Below are positions 1 to 12,563 of a stretch of DNA of 64,000 bases, in pieces. This stretch comes from Peronospora farinosa (lineage: Eukaryota > Oomycota > Peronosporomycetes > Peronosporales > Peronosporaceae). How positions within the stretch are numbered: position 1 is the stretch's first letter; each line of letters begins with the position of its first letter. Both the position numbers and the translations under genes were made by a program. Under the pieces are notes generated by a model, which made no database searches, was not told the origin of the DNA, and saw only the letters and a program-made list of their open reading frames with translations. The stretch lies in contig CANTFK010000164.1 of the NCBI GenBank assembly GCA_947646735.1, positions 310,001 to 374,000 of the forward strand, read 5' to 3'.

Positions 1-1120
1 TTCCTTGGTGACCACCCTCCATACTCGTATGTTAATGATGTAGGAAATCTAGATGCAATAGCTCTGGTATCACCAAACGAGCTAGCTCTGTACGACCTTC
101 GGGTCTCGCAGCCGATCAAGGGCAGAAAAAAAATAATCCAATTCGTCTTCGGATGCGATCAAAGCGCAAACCTTCGCTTCTTCTATTGTTAACATAGCGA
201 CGTTCCCGATCAGATATGTCTTCAAGTTAGATATTAAGTTCTCTTCATCCTGTACTTGCTTTATCCTATCGATCCGCATTTGCTGCAGGATCTCCTCCTG
301 TAAAACTTCTGACTGACAGCGTCTTCTTACGGTTGGTCGAGTTATCGCAGCCACTTTGACTACTCGATCAACTTGACTCGGAAGCAACAACTCATCTAAT
401 CGATTGAGTGTAAATAGGTCTTGACGATCTTGATCAGAACCGACATGTACCTTTCTCCCACTGTAGAGCTTCGCTTGCTAGTCGAATAGCACTCTGATTC
501 CATTCTCGCTTCATATGAAGGAAATCGTGATTTGGCCACGATCGTAGTTTTTATAGCTTGGCGACGCAAACCTGGGGCTTTGCGGTCGATTTCGCCACTT
601 ATTTGCCTGGTCACCAAAGTTAAAGCAACGCAGATAATTACACACTCCCTAGTCTGATCAGCTAGTAACTGAGGAGTAGTCTTCGATATTCTGCTTTGTT
701 TACCGTCATATCAGTAGAAAATTCAGATGCGGCAGCTACGATCGTCCATTCTGGTAGTTTCCAGATGTTCGCGTTGTAGCTTCGGCCTTCCTCTTCACCC
801 TAGCCGATCCATCAAAACTGGCCACTAGGAGGCTTTCCCCTATTTCCACCGTGGGTGGTGGAATACTTATTGTCTGCCTCGGCTATTTCCGCGAAGCGAT
901 CGCGATCAAACTTCGTCCACCTCATCACGATGAGTTATACTCGCGGCCAGTATACCCAATATCTTATCTTCGCCCTTATCACTTTGGCAGATCTCTAATG
1001 CTCAATTCGAAAGCAATGCAGCCCATCTTCCTAGTCTCCCATTGAGGCCCGAAGACTGCAGCAGCCAAGCTAAAGCGGAATATCTCGTAAGTACTATAAT
1101 TGCACGTGAAACCAACATAG
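1..1120 (-). pseudogene. Ty3/Gypsy pol fragment, Gypsy-B-like
   Basis: Decayed internal piece of a Gypsy polyprotein, read leftwards. It aligns along its length with the Gypsy-B pol at 40714-46407. From right to left it encodes the RT-proximal RNase H end, the second RNase H, the linker (VVKVAAITR near 340-370) and the beginning of the integrase zinc finger (HTSMEGGHQG, about 1-30). Stops and frameshifts interrupt every domain, so no product is expected. The left end leaves the window. The right end stops near 1120, where the next fragment starts in the opposite orientation. Confidence 0.8.
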
Positions 1121-1545
1121 ACGCTTGAGTAAATGGGCCGCTTTCTTGTCCCAGTGGACTTAGGCGATTGCGAAGGGCAAGAGAGGTGAAGACCAGGTGT
1201 TGGGGGCGATGGCCGCCAGCATTACGCCTCGAGAAAACGTGGACTTAATTTTGTCGTCGATTGCTTTTAGGAAGCAAGCCCGATAGACGATCGACCTACC
1301 TACGCCCGCAGTGGAACCTGACGAAGAATTGTATGTGATGAGTTTCGGTGGGTCGGCCCGGACGAAGCAAGGAGGAGGGACCTGTAGCGCCTATTTTACG
1401 GAGACTTCCTACATGACTTATAGTCGAAGCTGTTTTAAAGTATCTCGCTACGTCTACAGTGAAGGAGGTGGAAAATGAGGGCACATTGCTGGGTTTTGAC
1501 TTGTAGGAGCCTCTAGAACGACGGCGACTGATCATTTGTGGAGAT
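1121..1545 (+). pseudogene. Ty3/Gypsy second RNase H fragment, Gypsy-A-like, inverted
   Basis: Plus-strand fragment matching the Gypsy-A pol (29064-30453 on the other strand). It reads from the tail of the RT-linked RNase H (LVPVDLGDCE, in a shifted frame) through the linker (ASRKRGLN) into the additional RNase H (EELYVMSFGGSAR, then RRLIICGD near 1530). The first catalytic Asp of that domain reads Gly here (SFGGSAR against SFDGSAR). It is frameshifted and has stops. The right end abuts Copia RNase H sequence at about 1545. Confidence 0.75.
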
Positions 1546-3383
1546 GTCGATATGTTTCGCACGGCCATGGTTGACGAAATTCTTCATCATCTTGATGCAG
1601 GATTGATTGTCTTCAATGAGCTTCAGTCCAGGCACCGGCTTGTTCGACGCCGGATCTCCCACAAAAGACGGTGAGCTCACTTACCTTCTTGAATCGCTAG
1701 ACTTAGCGCAATGTACTCGGCCTCGCTCGTTGACATCGACACGCTTGACTGTTTCTTGCTTCCCTAACCAATCGGGGCGCTCATCATCAAAAACGCATAC
1801 CCTGAAGTTAACTTGCGATCCGAGTGATCTCCAGCCCAGTCCGCGTCGGAGTATTTACGAAAACCAGATTCATCACCGGGTTTGAAGCGTACTCCATGCG
1901 GCTTGGTCCCTTGCAGATAACGAAAGATACGCTTTACTGCATCTCCTGCTCGACTTGAGGGTGTTCCATGAAGTGCGACACGTGGCCCTAAGCAAAAGCG
2001 ATGTCGGGCCGTGTTGCAGTCGTTAAGTGCATGAGAGCCTCAACGGCTTCTCGAAATGGGACTTTCACCTTAGTTGCTGCGTCGCTAGAAATGAGTCGAG
2101 TGCTCATGTCAGCTGGTCTTATTACTGCCTTGAAGTCTTCCATGCCAAAGCGTTTCAGGATGTCATTCACATAGCGCCGCTGGCACATGGTCACGCTATT
2201 GTCAGCGTTCTCGACCAATTTTATGTCCAACACAAAAGCACACTTGCCACTGTCGAACATCTCGCAGCGCGTCTTGAGATCACTTTTCGTGCGCGCAATT
2301 AGCTCGGTCGAGCGTCCGGTCACCAGCACATCATCCACCTAGTACTCAGTGACCATCTGCAATCTTGATATAGAGGCACGCTTCGTGAGCTGAAGCTTCT
2401 GAGTCGATGGAGCGTACAAACTCGTTGAAGGTCTTGTTCTATACTCGTGAAGCTTGCTTAAGACCATAGATTGCCTTCACCAACTCAAGGCAGTTGAAGT
2501 CTCCATATAATTTGACGCCTTTTGTAACTGCACATTACACTTGCTCTTTCATCACACCGTAGAGAAAGGCTGTTACCACGTCAAGTAGGTCAAGTGTCCT
2601 GTCGAGAAACTTAGTCATGACGACCATCATGCGCAGTGTCACATATCTGACTACTGGCGAAAACGTTTCCGTGTAGTCGATCCCTTACTTCTGTTTGAAT
2701 CCTTTCGCTACAAGCCTCGCCTTTTACTTCTAAATTGAAGCGTCTGCTTTGCGCTTGATCTTGGATACCCACTTGATTTCAATAGCTTGTTGACCTCTTG
2801 GCAATGTTGCAGCTTGGAACACTCCACGAAGTCGCATTGACTCGAGCTTTGCATTGATGGCCTTGCGCCAATGAACTTGATCGAGAAAGGTTGCCAGTTC
2901 GTACAAATCAGTGACTTCGACAGCGTTGAAACTTGCTCGCCAAAATGCAGGAGGAGTCGAGGTGCCGTCTACACCTTCATGAGCTTTTTTTACTTCTTCT
3001 GTATAGAAGTGAGGCCTGTCTTGCATACTTGGTCGATGTCTTACTTGGCGCTGAAATGTGTTTTTGGGGGCACTTGATTCTTCAAGTCCAGCTCTACGGG
3101 TAAAAATGTGTGAGTTGAAGGGTGTGCTTCCGACGCCTCTTTAGTGATTCTTGCGTTTTCCGGTCCGCAGATAAGTTGTTGGGCCAGTATTGTCGTCACC
3201 AATGTCGAGAATATCGAGATCTAGAGCAACATCCTCGTCATCTTCACTTGCACTCATTGGCGAAAAACCAAAGTTGATTCGTCGAAGGTGACGTCGCGAC
3301 CGATCAACAACTGCCCCGCCTCGATGTCATAAAGTCGGTACGCCTTCAATACTTCTTCATATCCCATAAACACTGTTTAAAGT
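1546..3383 (-). pseudogene. Copia-1 3' part: integrase tail, RT, RNase H
   Basis: The 3' half of a decayed Ty1/Copia polyprotein read leftwards. Near 3230-3375 is the typical integrase C-terminal block (VFMGYEEVLKAYRLYD ... GRDVTFDES). The RT N-part lies at 2730-3026 (HWRKAINAKLESM, WVSKIKRKAD) and the RT active site near 2330 (VDDVLVTG, the Tyr position preceded by a stop). RNase H is at about 1550-1900 (YSDADWAGDHSDRKLTSGY, then RAKHIDIS). Numerous stops and shifts make it non-functional. Its 5' half is at 23822-25790, beyond the tandem array, so both were once one element. The 3' LTR is missing, cut at the junction with the Gypsy fragment. Confidence 0.88.
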
Positions 3384-5219
3384 TGAACAAAAAAGGACAA
3401 CAATAGCACACACAATTTAGATGCAAAAGAGAGAGTGATATTTGTTTCGTTATTCCCCTAGCTAGCTCAAAATCTATATAATAGGATAAATCATATAATG
3501 AAACCCCACACAGGTGTTCGGCGTAAACATGATTATCCACAATCAGTCTGTACCAGATTAATGGATCATCATCTTGAAGCTTGCCTTCCAACAAACACGC
3601 CTGCACACGCCTTGGCATCCTACTTGATCCTTGCTCTGTCATCGTCGACATTTAATCGATTTAATTAAAACCGATCACTTACCGCAATTCATTCAATCTT
3701 GGTGCAGCCAATGCCTTGGTTAGTATGTCCGCTGGCATACTTCCGGTCTCTCGATATTCCGGTTCAATAATTCCACGTTTGGTGAAATCACCGACAAACT
3801 TGATGCGCACATCAATATGTTTGGCCTTGAACGAGGCCCTTTCACCGTCGAGTGCTTTAACGCCTCTTGGTTATCCACTCGCAGTGGCATCGGCTCTTTG
3901 AACTCTAAATTTAATTCTTGTAACAATTTACGAACCCCCAAAAGTTTTCGAGCCATAATCGACGCAGCCGTAAATTCAGCTTCCATAGTCGAGAGCGAGA
4001 CTCCACCTTGTTTCTTACACATCCAGCTCACCGGCATATTATCGACACTTATTAGACCACCCGTATCTGATTTTTGTCACACTTGTCTGCAGCAAAATCC
4101 GCATCGCTATATCCAAGTACTTGCAAAACATTTGAATCATCTCCTTTTCCAACCATAGAGAGGCGTAACTTTTTCGTGCCAGACAGATACATGGCAACTC
4201 TTATAGCCAACTTCCAATCTCCCATTGTTGGCTGATGGGTCCTTCGAGATGCCTTATGCACCGCAAAAGCAATATCGGGTCTGGTGCAACGTGAAATCCA
4301 TAGTAAACTTCAAACAATTGACTGGAATTTTTTTACCGTGACCCCATCTCCTCCAGAAACCGGTAATAATTTCAGCATAGCATTTTCAGCATCGTTCCAG
4401 TCCGAGGTAATTGGTACACGTACACCATGTTCCATTTCGAGACCGTGCTCCTTCAGCATGTCAAGAATTCCGACCTCTTGATCAAAATTGTACCCCTTTT
4501 CTTCCTCGTATTGGATACGCATACCCAAAAACTTACGAGCAGGTCCGAGATCCTTTACCGACAACATAATTAGCTCGCCAAAAAAATGTCCACGACACAT
4601 TGATCCATCCTGTGACTATAAGGCCATCCACGTAAACTCCAACAATTAAAATGCGTTGTTTTTTCCATCTGAAATCGACACACATGTCCGTATGCCTTTA
4701 GTTAAAACCAATGTCAACCAACTTCTGGTGCAACAGTTTGCTCCATAGTATTCCTGCTTTTTTATCTCATAGAGCGCTTTCTTTAGCTCTAGAACCAATT
4801 CAATTTTCCATGAGACACCAAACTTGTTCTTTACCTCCTCCGATACGAGCATTCCTTGCGGAATTCGAATGTAAATGTCCAAATTTGCTTCCTTGTCTGC
4901 TTTCACGTAAGCGTTAGGTACGTCTCCATGTTTCGCAGGAACTTTCCATTTTCTAGCCAGAACGAAAATCATTTTCACGCTGGACATATCAATTACAGCC
5001 GCGAAAGCAGTTTCATAATTGACGCCAAGAACTTGCTCGTTTCCACATGCAACAAGTCTCGCCTTCAAGCGCTCGATACCACCTTCAGCATGACGCTTGG
5101 TCTTAGAGACCCATTTTGAATTCAGAGCCCGAACATTCTTTTGGACGCGAACGACATTCCAAACACCGTTGTTTTCCAGAGCTGTCAGCTCTTCCGCACC
5201 AGCCCGTCTTGTTAAAAGG
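3384..5219 (-). mobile_element. Copia-2 array unit 1 (left edge)
   Basis: Edge unit and the most diverged. It carries private differences in the LTR (AGAGAG where the others have GACAG, near 3430), at the pol end (TTACCG for TTATTG, near 3678) and at 3859 (AACGCC for AAAGCC). Its left boundary falls inside the Copia-1 integrase reading frame, just before VFMGY. Confidence 0.9.
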
Positions 5220-7055
5220 TGAACAAAAAAGGACAACAATAGCACACACAATTTAGATGCAAAAGACAGAGTGATATTTGTTTCGTTATTCCCCTAGCTA
5301 GCTCAAAATCTATATAATAGGATAAATCATATAATGAAACCCCACACAGGTGTTCGGCGTAAACATGATTATCCACAATCAGTCTGTACCAGATTAATGG
5401 ATCATCATCTTGAAGCTTGCCTTCCAACAAACACGCCTGCACACGCCTTGGCATCCTACTTGATCCTTGCTCTGTCATCGTCGACATTTAATCGATTTAA
5501 TTAAAACCGATCACTTATTGCAATTCATTCAATCTTGGTGCAGCCAATGCCTTGGTTAGTATGTCCGCTGGCATACTTCCGGTCTCTCGATATTCCGGTT
5601 CAATAATTCCACGTTTGGTGAAATCACCGACAAACTTGATGCGCACATCAATATGTTTGGCCTTGAACGAGGCCCTTTCACCGTCGAGTGCTTTAAAGCC
5701 TCTTGGTTATCCACTCGCAGTGGCATCGGCTCTTTGAACTCTAAATTTAATTCTTGTAACAATTTACGAACCCCCAAAAGTTTTCGAGCCATAATCGACG
5801 CAGCCGTAAATTCAGCTTCCATAGTCGAGAGCGAGACTCCACCTTGTTTCTTACACATCCAGCTCACCGGCATATTATCGACACTTATTAGACCACCCGT
5901 ATCTGATTTTTGTCACACTTGTCTGCAGCAAAATCCGCATCGCTATATCCAAGTACTTGCAAAACATTTGAATCATCTCCTTTTCCAACCATAGAGAGGC
6001 GTAACTTTTTCGTGCCAGACAGATACATGGCAACTCTTATAGCCAACTTCCAATCTCCCATTGTTGGCTGATGGGTCCTTCGAGATGCCTTATGCACCGC
6101 AAAAGCAATATCGGGTCTGGTGCAACGTGAAATCCATAGTAAACTTCAAACAATTGACTGGAATTTTTTTACCGTGACCCCATCTCCTCCAGAAACCGGT
6201 AATAATTTCAGCATAGCATTTTCAGCATCGTTCCAGTCCGAGGTAATTGGTACACGTACACCATGTTCCATTTCGAGACCGTGCTCCTTCAGCATGTCAA
6301 GAATTCCGACCTCTTGATCAAAATTGTACCCCTTTTCTTCCTCGTATTGGATACGCATACCCAAAAACTTACGAGCAGGTCCGAGATCCTTTACCGACAA
6401 CATAATTAGCTCGCCAAAAAAATGTCCACGACACATTGATCCATCCTGTGACTATAAGGCCATCCACGTAAACTCCAACAATTAAAATGCGTTGTTTTTT
6501 CCATCTGAAATCGACACACATGTCCGTATGCCTTTAGTTAAAACCAATGTCAACCAACTTCTGGTGCAACAGTTTGCTCCATAGTATTCCTGCTTTTTTA
6601 TCTCATAGAGCGCTTTCTTTAGCTCTAGAACCAATTCAATTTTCCATGAGACACCAAACTTGTTCTTTACCTCCTCCGATACGAGCATTCCTTGCGGAAT
6701 TCGAATGTAAATGTCCAAATTTGCTTCCTTGTCTGCTTTCACGTAAGCGTTAGGTACGTCTCCATGTTTCGCAGGAACTTTCCATTTTCTAGCCAGAACG
6801 AAAATCATTTTCACGCTGGACATATCAATTACAGCCGCGAAAGCAGTTTCATAATTGACGCCAAGAACTTGCTCGTTTCCACATGCAACAAGTCTCGCCT
6901 TCAAGCGCTCGATACCACCTTCAGCATGACGCTTGGTCTTAGAGACCCATTTTGAATTCAGAGCCCGAACATTCTTTTGGACGCGAACGACATTCCAAAC
7001 ACCGTTGTTTTCCAGAGCTGTCAGCTCTTCCGCACCAGCCCGTCTTGTTAAAAGG
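5220..7055 (-). mobile_element. Copia-2 array unit 2 (reference description of the unit)
   Basis: LTR at 5220-5429 with a TATATAG box on the minus strand near 5310. Then the 3' untranslated stretch with the pol stop near 5517. RNase H is at 5556-6097 (MPVSWMCKKQGGVSLSTMEA and GYSDADFAADKCDK, in two frames). Central RT is at 6146-6436 (SVKDLGPARKFLGMRIQYEE) and N-terminal RT at 6482-7055 (NGVWNVV, KARLVACGNEQ, DVPNAYVKAD). The catalytic motif reads VYVDGLIVTG, so the second Asp of YVDD is Gly. A run of seven A near 6420 and other shifts split the protein into at least four frames. LTR base 5255 is G as in unit 1, whereas units 3-12 have A. Confidence 0.92.
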
Positions 7056-8891
7056 TGAACAAAAAAGGACAACAATAGCACACACAATTTAGATACAAAA
7101 GACAGAGTGATATTTGTTTCGTTATTCCCCTAGCTAGCTCAAAATCTATATAATAGGATAAATCATATAATGAAACCCCACACAGGTGTTCGGCGTAAAC
7201 ATGATTATCCACAATCAGTCTGTACCAGATTAATGGATCATCATCTTGAAGCTTGCCTTCCAACAAACACGCCTGCACACGCCTTGGCATCCTACTTGAT
7301 CCTTGCTCTGTCATCGTCGACATTTAATCGATTTAATTAAAACCGATCACTTATTGCAATTCATTCAATCTTGGTGCAGCCAATGCCTTGGTTAGTATGT
7401 CCGCTGGCATACTTCCGGTCTCTCGATATTCCGGTTCAATAATTCCACGTTTGGTGAAATCACCGACAAACTTGATGCGCACATCAATATGTTTGGCCTT
7501 GAACGAGGCCCTTTCACCGTCGAGTGCTTTAAAGCCTCTTGGTTATCCACTCGCAGTGGCATCGGCTCTTTGAACTCTAAATTTAATTCTTGTAACAATT
7601 TACGAACCCCCAAAAGTTTTCGAGCCATAATCGACGCAGCCGTAAATTCAGCTTCCATAGTCGAGAGCGAGACTCCACCTTGTTTCTTACACATCCAGCT
7701 CACCGGCATATTATCGACACTTATTAGACCACCCGTATCTGATTTTTGTCACACTTGTCTGCAGCAAAATCCGCATCGCTATATCCAAGTACTTGCAAAA
7801 CATTTGAATCATCTCCTTTTCCAACCATAGAGAGGCGTAACTTTTTCGTGCCAGACAGATACATGGCAACTCTTATAGCCAACTTCCAATCTCCCATTGT
7901 TGGCTGATGGGTCCTTCGAGATGCCTTATGCACCGCAAAAGCAATATCGGGTCTGGTGCAACGTGAAATCCATAGTAAACTTCAAACAATTGACTGGAAT
8001 TTTTTTACCGTGACCCCATCTCCTCCAGAAACCGGTAATAATTTCAGCATAGCATTTTCAGCATCGTTCCAGTCCGAGGTAATTGGTACACGTACACCAT
8101 GTTCCATTTCGAGACCGTGCTCCTTCAGCATGTCAAGAATTCCGACCTCTTGATCAAAATTGTACCCCTTTTCTTCCTCGTATTGGATACGCATACCCAA
8201 AAACTTACGAGCAGGTCCGAGATCCTTTACCGACAACATAATTAGCTCGCCAAAAAAATGTCCACGACACATTGATCCATCCTGTGACTATAAGGCCATC
8301 CACGTAAACTCCAACAATTAAAATGCGTTGTTTTTTCCATCTGAAATCGACACACATGTCCGTATGCCTTTAGTTAAAACCAATGTCAACCAACTTCTGG
8401 TGCAACAGTTTGCTCCATAGTATTCCTGCTTTTTTATCTCATAGAGCGCTTTCTTTAGCTCTAGAACCAATTCAATTTTCCATGAGACACCAAACTTGTT
8501 CTTTACCTCCTCCGATACGAGCATTCCTTGCGGAATTCGAATGTAAATGTCCAAATTTGCTTCCTTGTCTGCTTTCACGTAAGCGTTAGGTACGTCTCCA
8601 TGTTTCGCAGGAACTTTCCATTTTCTAGCCAGAACGAAAATCATTTTCACGCTGGACATATCAATTACAGCCGCGAAAGCAGTTTCATAATTGACGCCAA
8701 GAACTTGCTCGTTTCCACATGCAACAAGTCTCGCCTTCAAGCGCTCGATACCACCTTCAGCATGACGCTTGGTCTTAGAGACCCATTTTGAATTCAGAGC
8801 CCGAACATTCTTTTGGACGCGAACGACATTCCAAACACCGTTGTTTTCCAGAGCTGTCAGCTCTTCCGCACCAGCCCGTCTTGTTAAAAGG
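7056..8891 (-). mobile_element. Copia-2 array unit 3
   Basis: Matches the majority sequence. First unit with the LTR A variant (AGATACAAAAG near 7091) shared by all units to its right. Confidence 0.92.
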
Positions 8892-10727
8892 TGAACAAAA
8901 AAGGACAACAATAGCACACACAATTTAGATACAAAAGACAGAGTGATATTTGTTTCGTTATTCCCCTAGCTAGCTCAAAATCTATATAATAGGATAAATC
9001 ATATAATGAAACCCCACACAGGTGTTCGGCGTAAACATGATTATCCACAATCAGTCTGTACCAGATTAATGGATCATCATCTTGAAGCTTGCCTTCCAAC
9101 AAACACGCCTGCACACGCCTTGGCATCCTACTTGATCCTTGCTCTGTCATCGTCGACATTTAATCGATTTAATTAAAACCGATCACTTATTGCAATTCAT
9201 TCAATCTTGGTGCAGCCAATGCCTTGGTTAGTATGTCCGCTGGCATACTTCCGGTCTCTCGATATTCCGGTTCAATAATTCCACGTTTGGTGAAATCACC
9301 GACAAACTTGATGCGCACATCAATATGTTTGGCCTTGAACGAGGCCCTTTCACCGTCGAGTGCTTTAAAGCCTCTTGGTTATCCACTCGCAGTGGCATCG
9401 GCTCTTTGAACTCTAAATTTAATTCTTGTAACAATTTACGAACCCCCAAAAGTTTTCGAGCCATAATCGACGCAGCCGTAAATTCAGCTTCCATAGTCGA
9501 GAGCGAGACTCCACCTTGTTTCTTACACATCCAGCTCACCGGCATATTATCGACACTTATTAGACCACCCGTATCTGATTTTTGTCACACTTGTCTGCAG
9601 CAAAATCCGCATCGCTATATCCAAGTACTTGCAAAACATTTGAATCATCTCCTTTTCCAACCATAGAGAGGCGTAACTTTTTCGTGCCAGACAGATACAT
9701 GGCAACTCTTATAGCCAACTTCCAATCTCCCATTGTTGGCTGATGGGTCCTTCGAGATGCCTTATGCACCGCAAAAGCAATATCGGGTCTGGTGCAACGT
9801 GAAATCCATAGTAAACTTCAAACAATTGACTGGAATTTTTTTACCGTGACCCCATCTCCTCCAGAAACCGGTAATAATTTCAGCATAGCATTTTCAGCAT
9901 CGTTCCAGTCCGAGGTAATTGGTACACATACACCATGTTCCATTTCGAGACCGTGCTCCTTCAGCATGTCAAGAATTCCGACCTCTTGATCAAAATTGTA
10001 CCCCTTTTCTTCCTCGTATTGGATACGCATACCCAAAAACTTACGAGCAGGTCCGAGATCCTTTACCGACAACATAATTAGCTCGCCAAAAAAATGTCCA
10101 CGACACATTGATCCATCCTGTGACTATAAGGCCATCCACGTAAACTCCAACAATTAAAATGCGTTGTTTTTTCCATCTGAAATCGACACACATGTCCGTA
10201 TGCCTTTAGTTAAAACCAATGTCAACCAACTTCTGGTGCAACAGTTTGCTCCATAGTATTCCTGCTTTTTTATCTCATAGAGCGCTTTCTTTAGCTCTAG
10301 AACCAATTCAATTTTCCATGAGACACCAAACTTGTTCTTTACCTCCTCCGATACGAGCATTCCTTGCGGAATTCGAATGTAAATGTCCAAATTTGCTTCC
10401 TTGTCTGCTTTCACGTAAGCGTTAGGTACGTCTCCATGTTTCGCAGGAACTTTCCATTTTCTAGCCAGAACGAAAATCATTTTCACGCTGGACATATCAA
10501 TTACAGCCGCGAAAGCAGTTTCATAATTGACGCCAAGAACTTGCTCGTTTCCACATGCAACAAGTCTCGCCTTCAAGCGCTCGATACCACCTTCAGCATG
10601 ACGCTTGGTCTTAGAGACCCATTTTGAATTCAGAGCCCGAACATTCTTTTGGACGCGAACGACATTCCAAACACCGTTGTTTTCCAGAGCTGTCAGCTCT
10701 TCCGCACCAGCCCGTCTTGTTAAAAGG
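8892..10727 (-). mobile_element. Copia-2 array unit 4
   Basis: Majority sequence with one private G-to-A change at 9928. It alters the RT segment from GVRVPI to GVCVPI on the minus strand. Confidence 0.92.
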
Positions 10728-12563
10728 TGAACAAAAAAGGACAACAATAGCACACACAATTTAGATACAAAAGACAGAGTGATATTTGTTTCGTTATTCC
10801 CCTAGCTAGCTCAAAATCTATATAATAGGATAAATCATATAATGAAACCCCACACAGGTGTTCGGCGTAAACATGATTATCCACAATCAGTCTGTACCAG
10901 ATTAATGGATCATCATCTTGAAGCTTGCCTTCCAACAAACACGCCTGCACACGCCTTGGCATCCTACTTGATCCTTGCTCTGTCATCGTCGACATTTAAT
11001 CGATTTAATTAAAACCGATCACTTATTGCAATTCATTCAATCTTGGTGCAGCCAATGCCTTGGTTAGTATGTCCGCTGGCATACTTCCGGTCTCTCGATA
11101 TTCCGGTTCAATAATTCCACGTTTGGTGAAATCACCGACAAACTTGATGCGCACATCAATATGTTTGGCCTTGAACGAGGCCCTTTCACCGTCGAGTGCT
11201 TTAAAGCCTCTTGGTTATCCACTCGCAGTGGCATCGGCTCTTTGAACTCTAAATTTAATTCTTGTAACAATTTACGAACCCCCAAAAGTTTTCGAGCCAT
11301 AATCGACGCAGCCGTAAATTCAGCTTCCATAGTCGAGAGCGAGACTCCACCTTGTTTCTTACACATCCAGCTCACCGGCATATTATCGACACTTATTAGA
11401 CCACCCGTATCTGATTTTTGTCACACTTGTCTGCAGCAAAATCCGCATCGCTATATCCAAGTACTTGCAAAACATTTGAATCATCTCCTTTTCCAACCAT
11501 AGAGAGGCGTAACTTTTTCGTGCCAGACAGATACATGGCAACTCTTATAGCCAACTTCCAATCTCCCATTGTTGGCTGATGGGTCCTTCGAGATGCCTTA
11601 TGCACCGCAAAAGCAATATCGGGTCTGGTGCAACGTGAAATCCATAGTAAACTTCAAACAATTGACTGGAATTTTTTTACCGTGACCCCATCTCCTCCAG
11701 AAACCGGTAATAATTTCAGCATAGCATTTTCAGCATCGTTCCAGTCCGAGGTAATTGGTACACGTACACCATGTTCCATTTCGAGACCGTGCTCCTTCAG
11801 CATGTCAAGAATTCCGACCTCTTGATCAAAATTGTACCCCTTTTCTTCCTCGTATTGGATACGCATACCCAAAAACTTACGAGCAGGTCCGAGATCCTTT
11901 ACCGACAACATAATTAGCTCGCCAAAAAAATGTCCACGACACATTGATCCATCCTGTGACTATAAGGCCATCCACGTAAACTCCAACAATTAAAATGCGT
12001 TGTTTTTTCCATCTGAAATCGACACACATGTCCGTATGCCTTTAGTTAAAACCAATGTCAACCAACTTCTGGTGCAACAGTTTGCTCCATAGTATTCCTG
12101 CTTTTTTATCTCATAGAGCGCTTTCTTTAGCTCTAGAACCAATTCAATTTTCCATGAGACACCAAACTTGTTCTTTACCTCCTCCGATACGAGCATTCCT
12201 TGCGGAATTCGAATGTAAATGTCCAAATTTGCTTCCTTGTCTGCTTTCACGTAAGCGTTAGGTACGTCTCCATGTTTCGCAGGAACTTTCCATTTTCTAG
12301 CCAGAACGAAAATCATTTTCACGCTGGACATATCAATTACAGCCGCGAAAGCAGTTTCATAATTGACGCCAAGAACTTGCTCGTTTCCACATGCAACAAG
12401 TCTCGCCTTCAAGCGCTCGATACCACCTTCAGCATGACGCTTGGTCTTAGAGACCCATTTTGAATTCAGAGCCCGAACATTCTTTTGGACGCGAACGACA
12501 TTCCAAACACCGTTGTTTTCCAGAGCTGTCAGCTCTTCCGCACCAGCCCGTCTTGTTAAAAGG
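10728..12563 (-). mobile_element. Copia-2 array unit 5
   Basis: No difference from the majority sequence was seen by eye. Confidence 0.92.
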
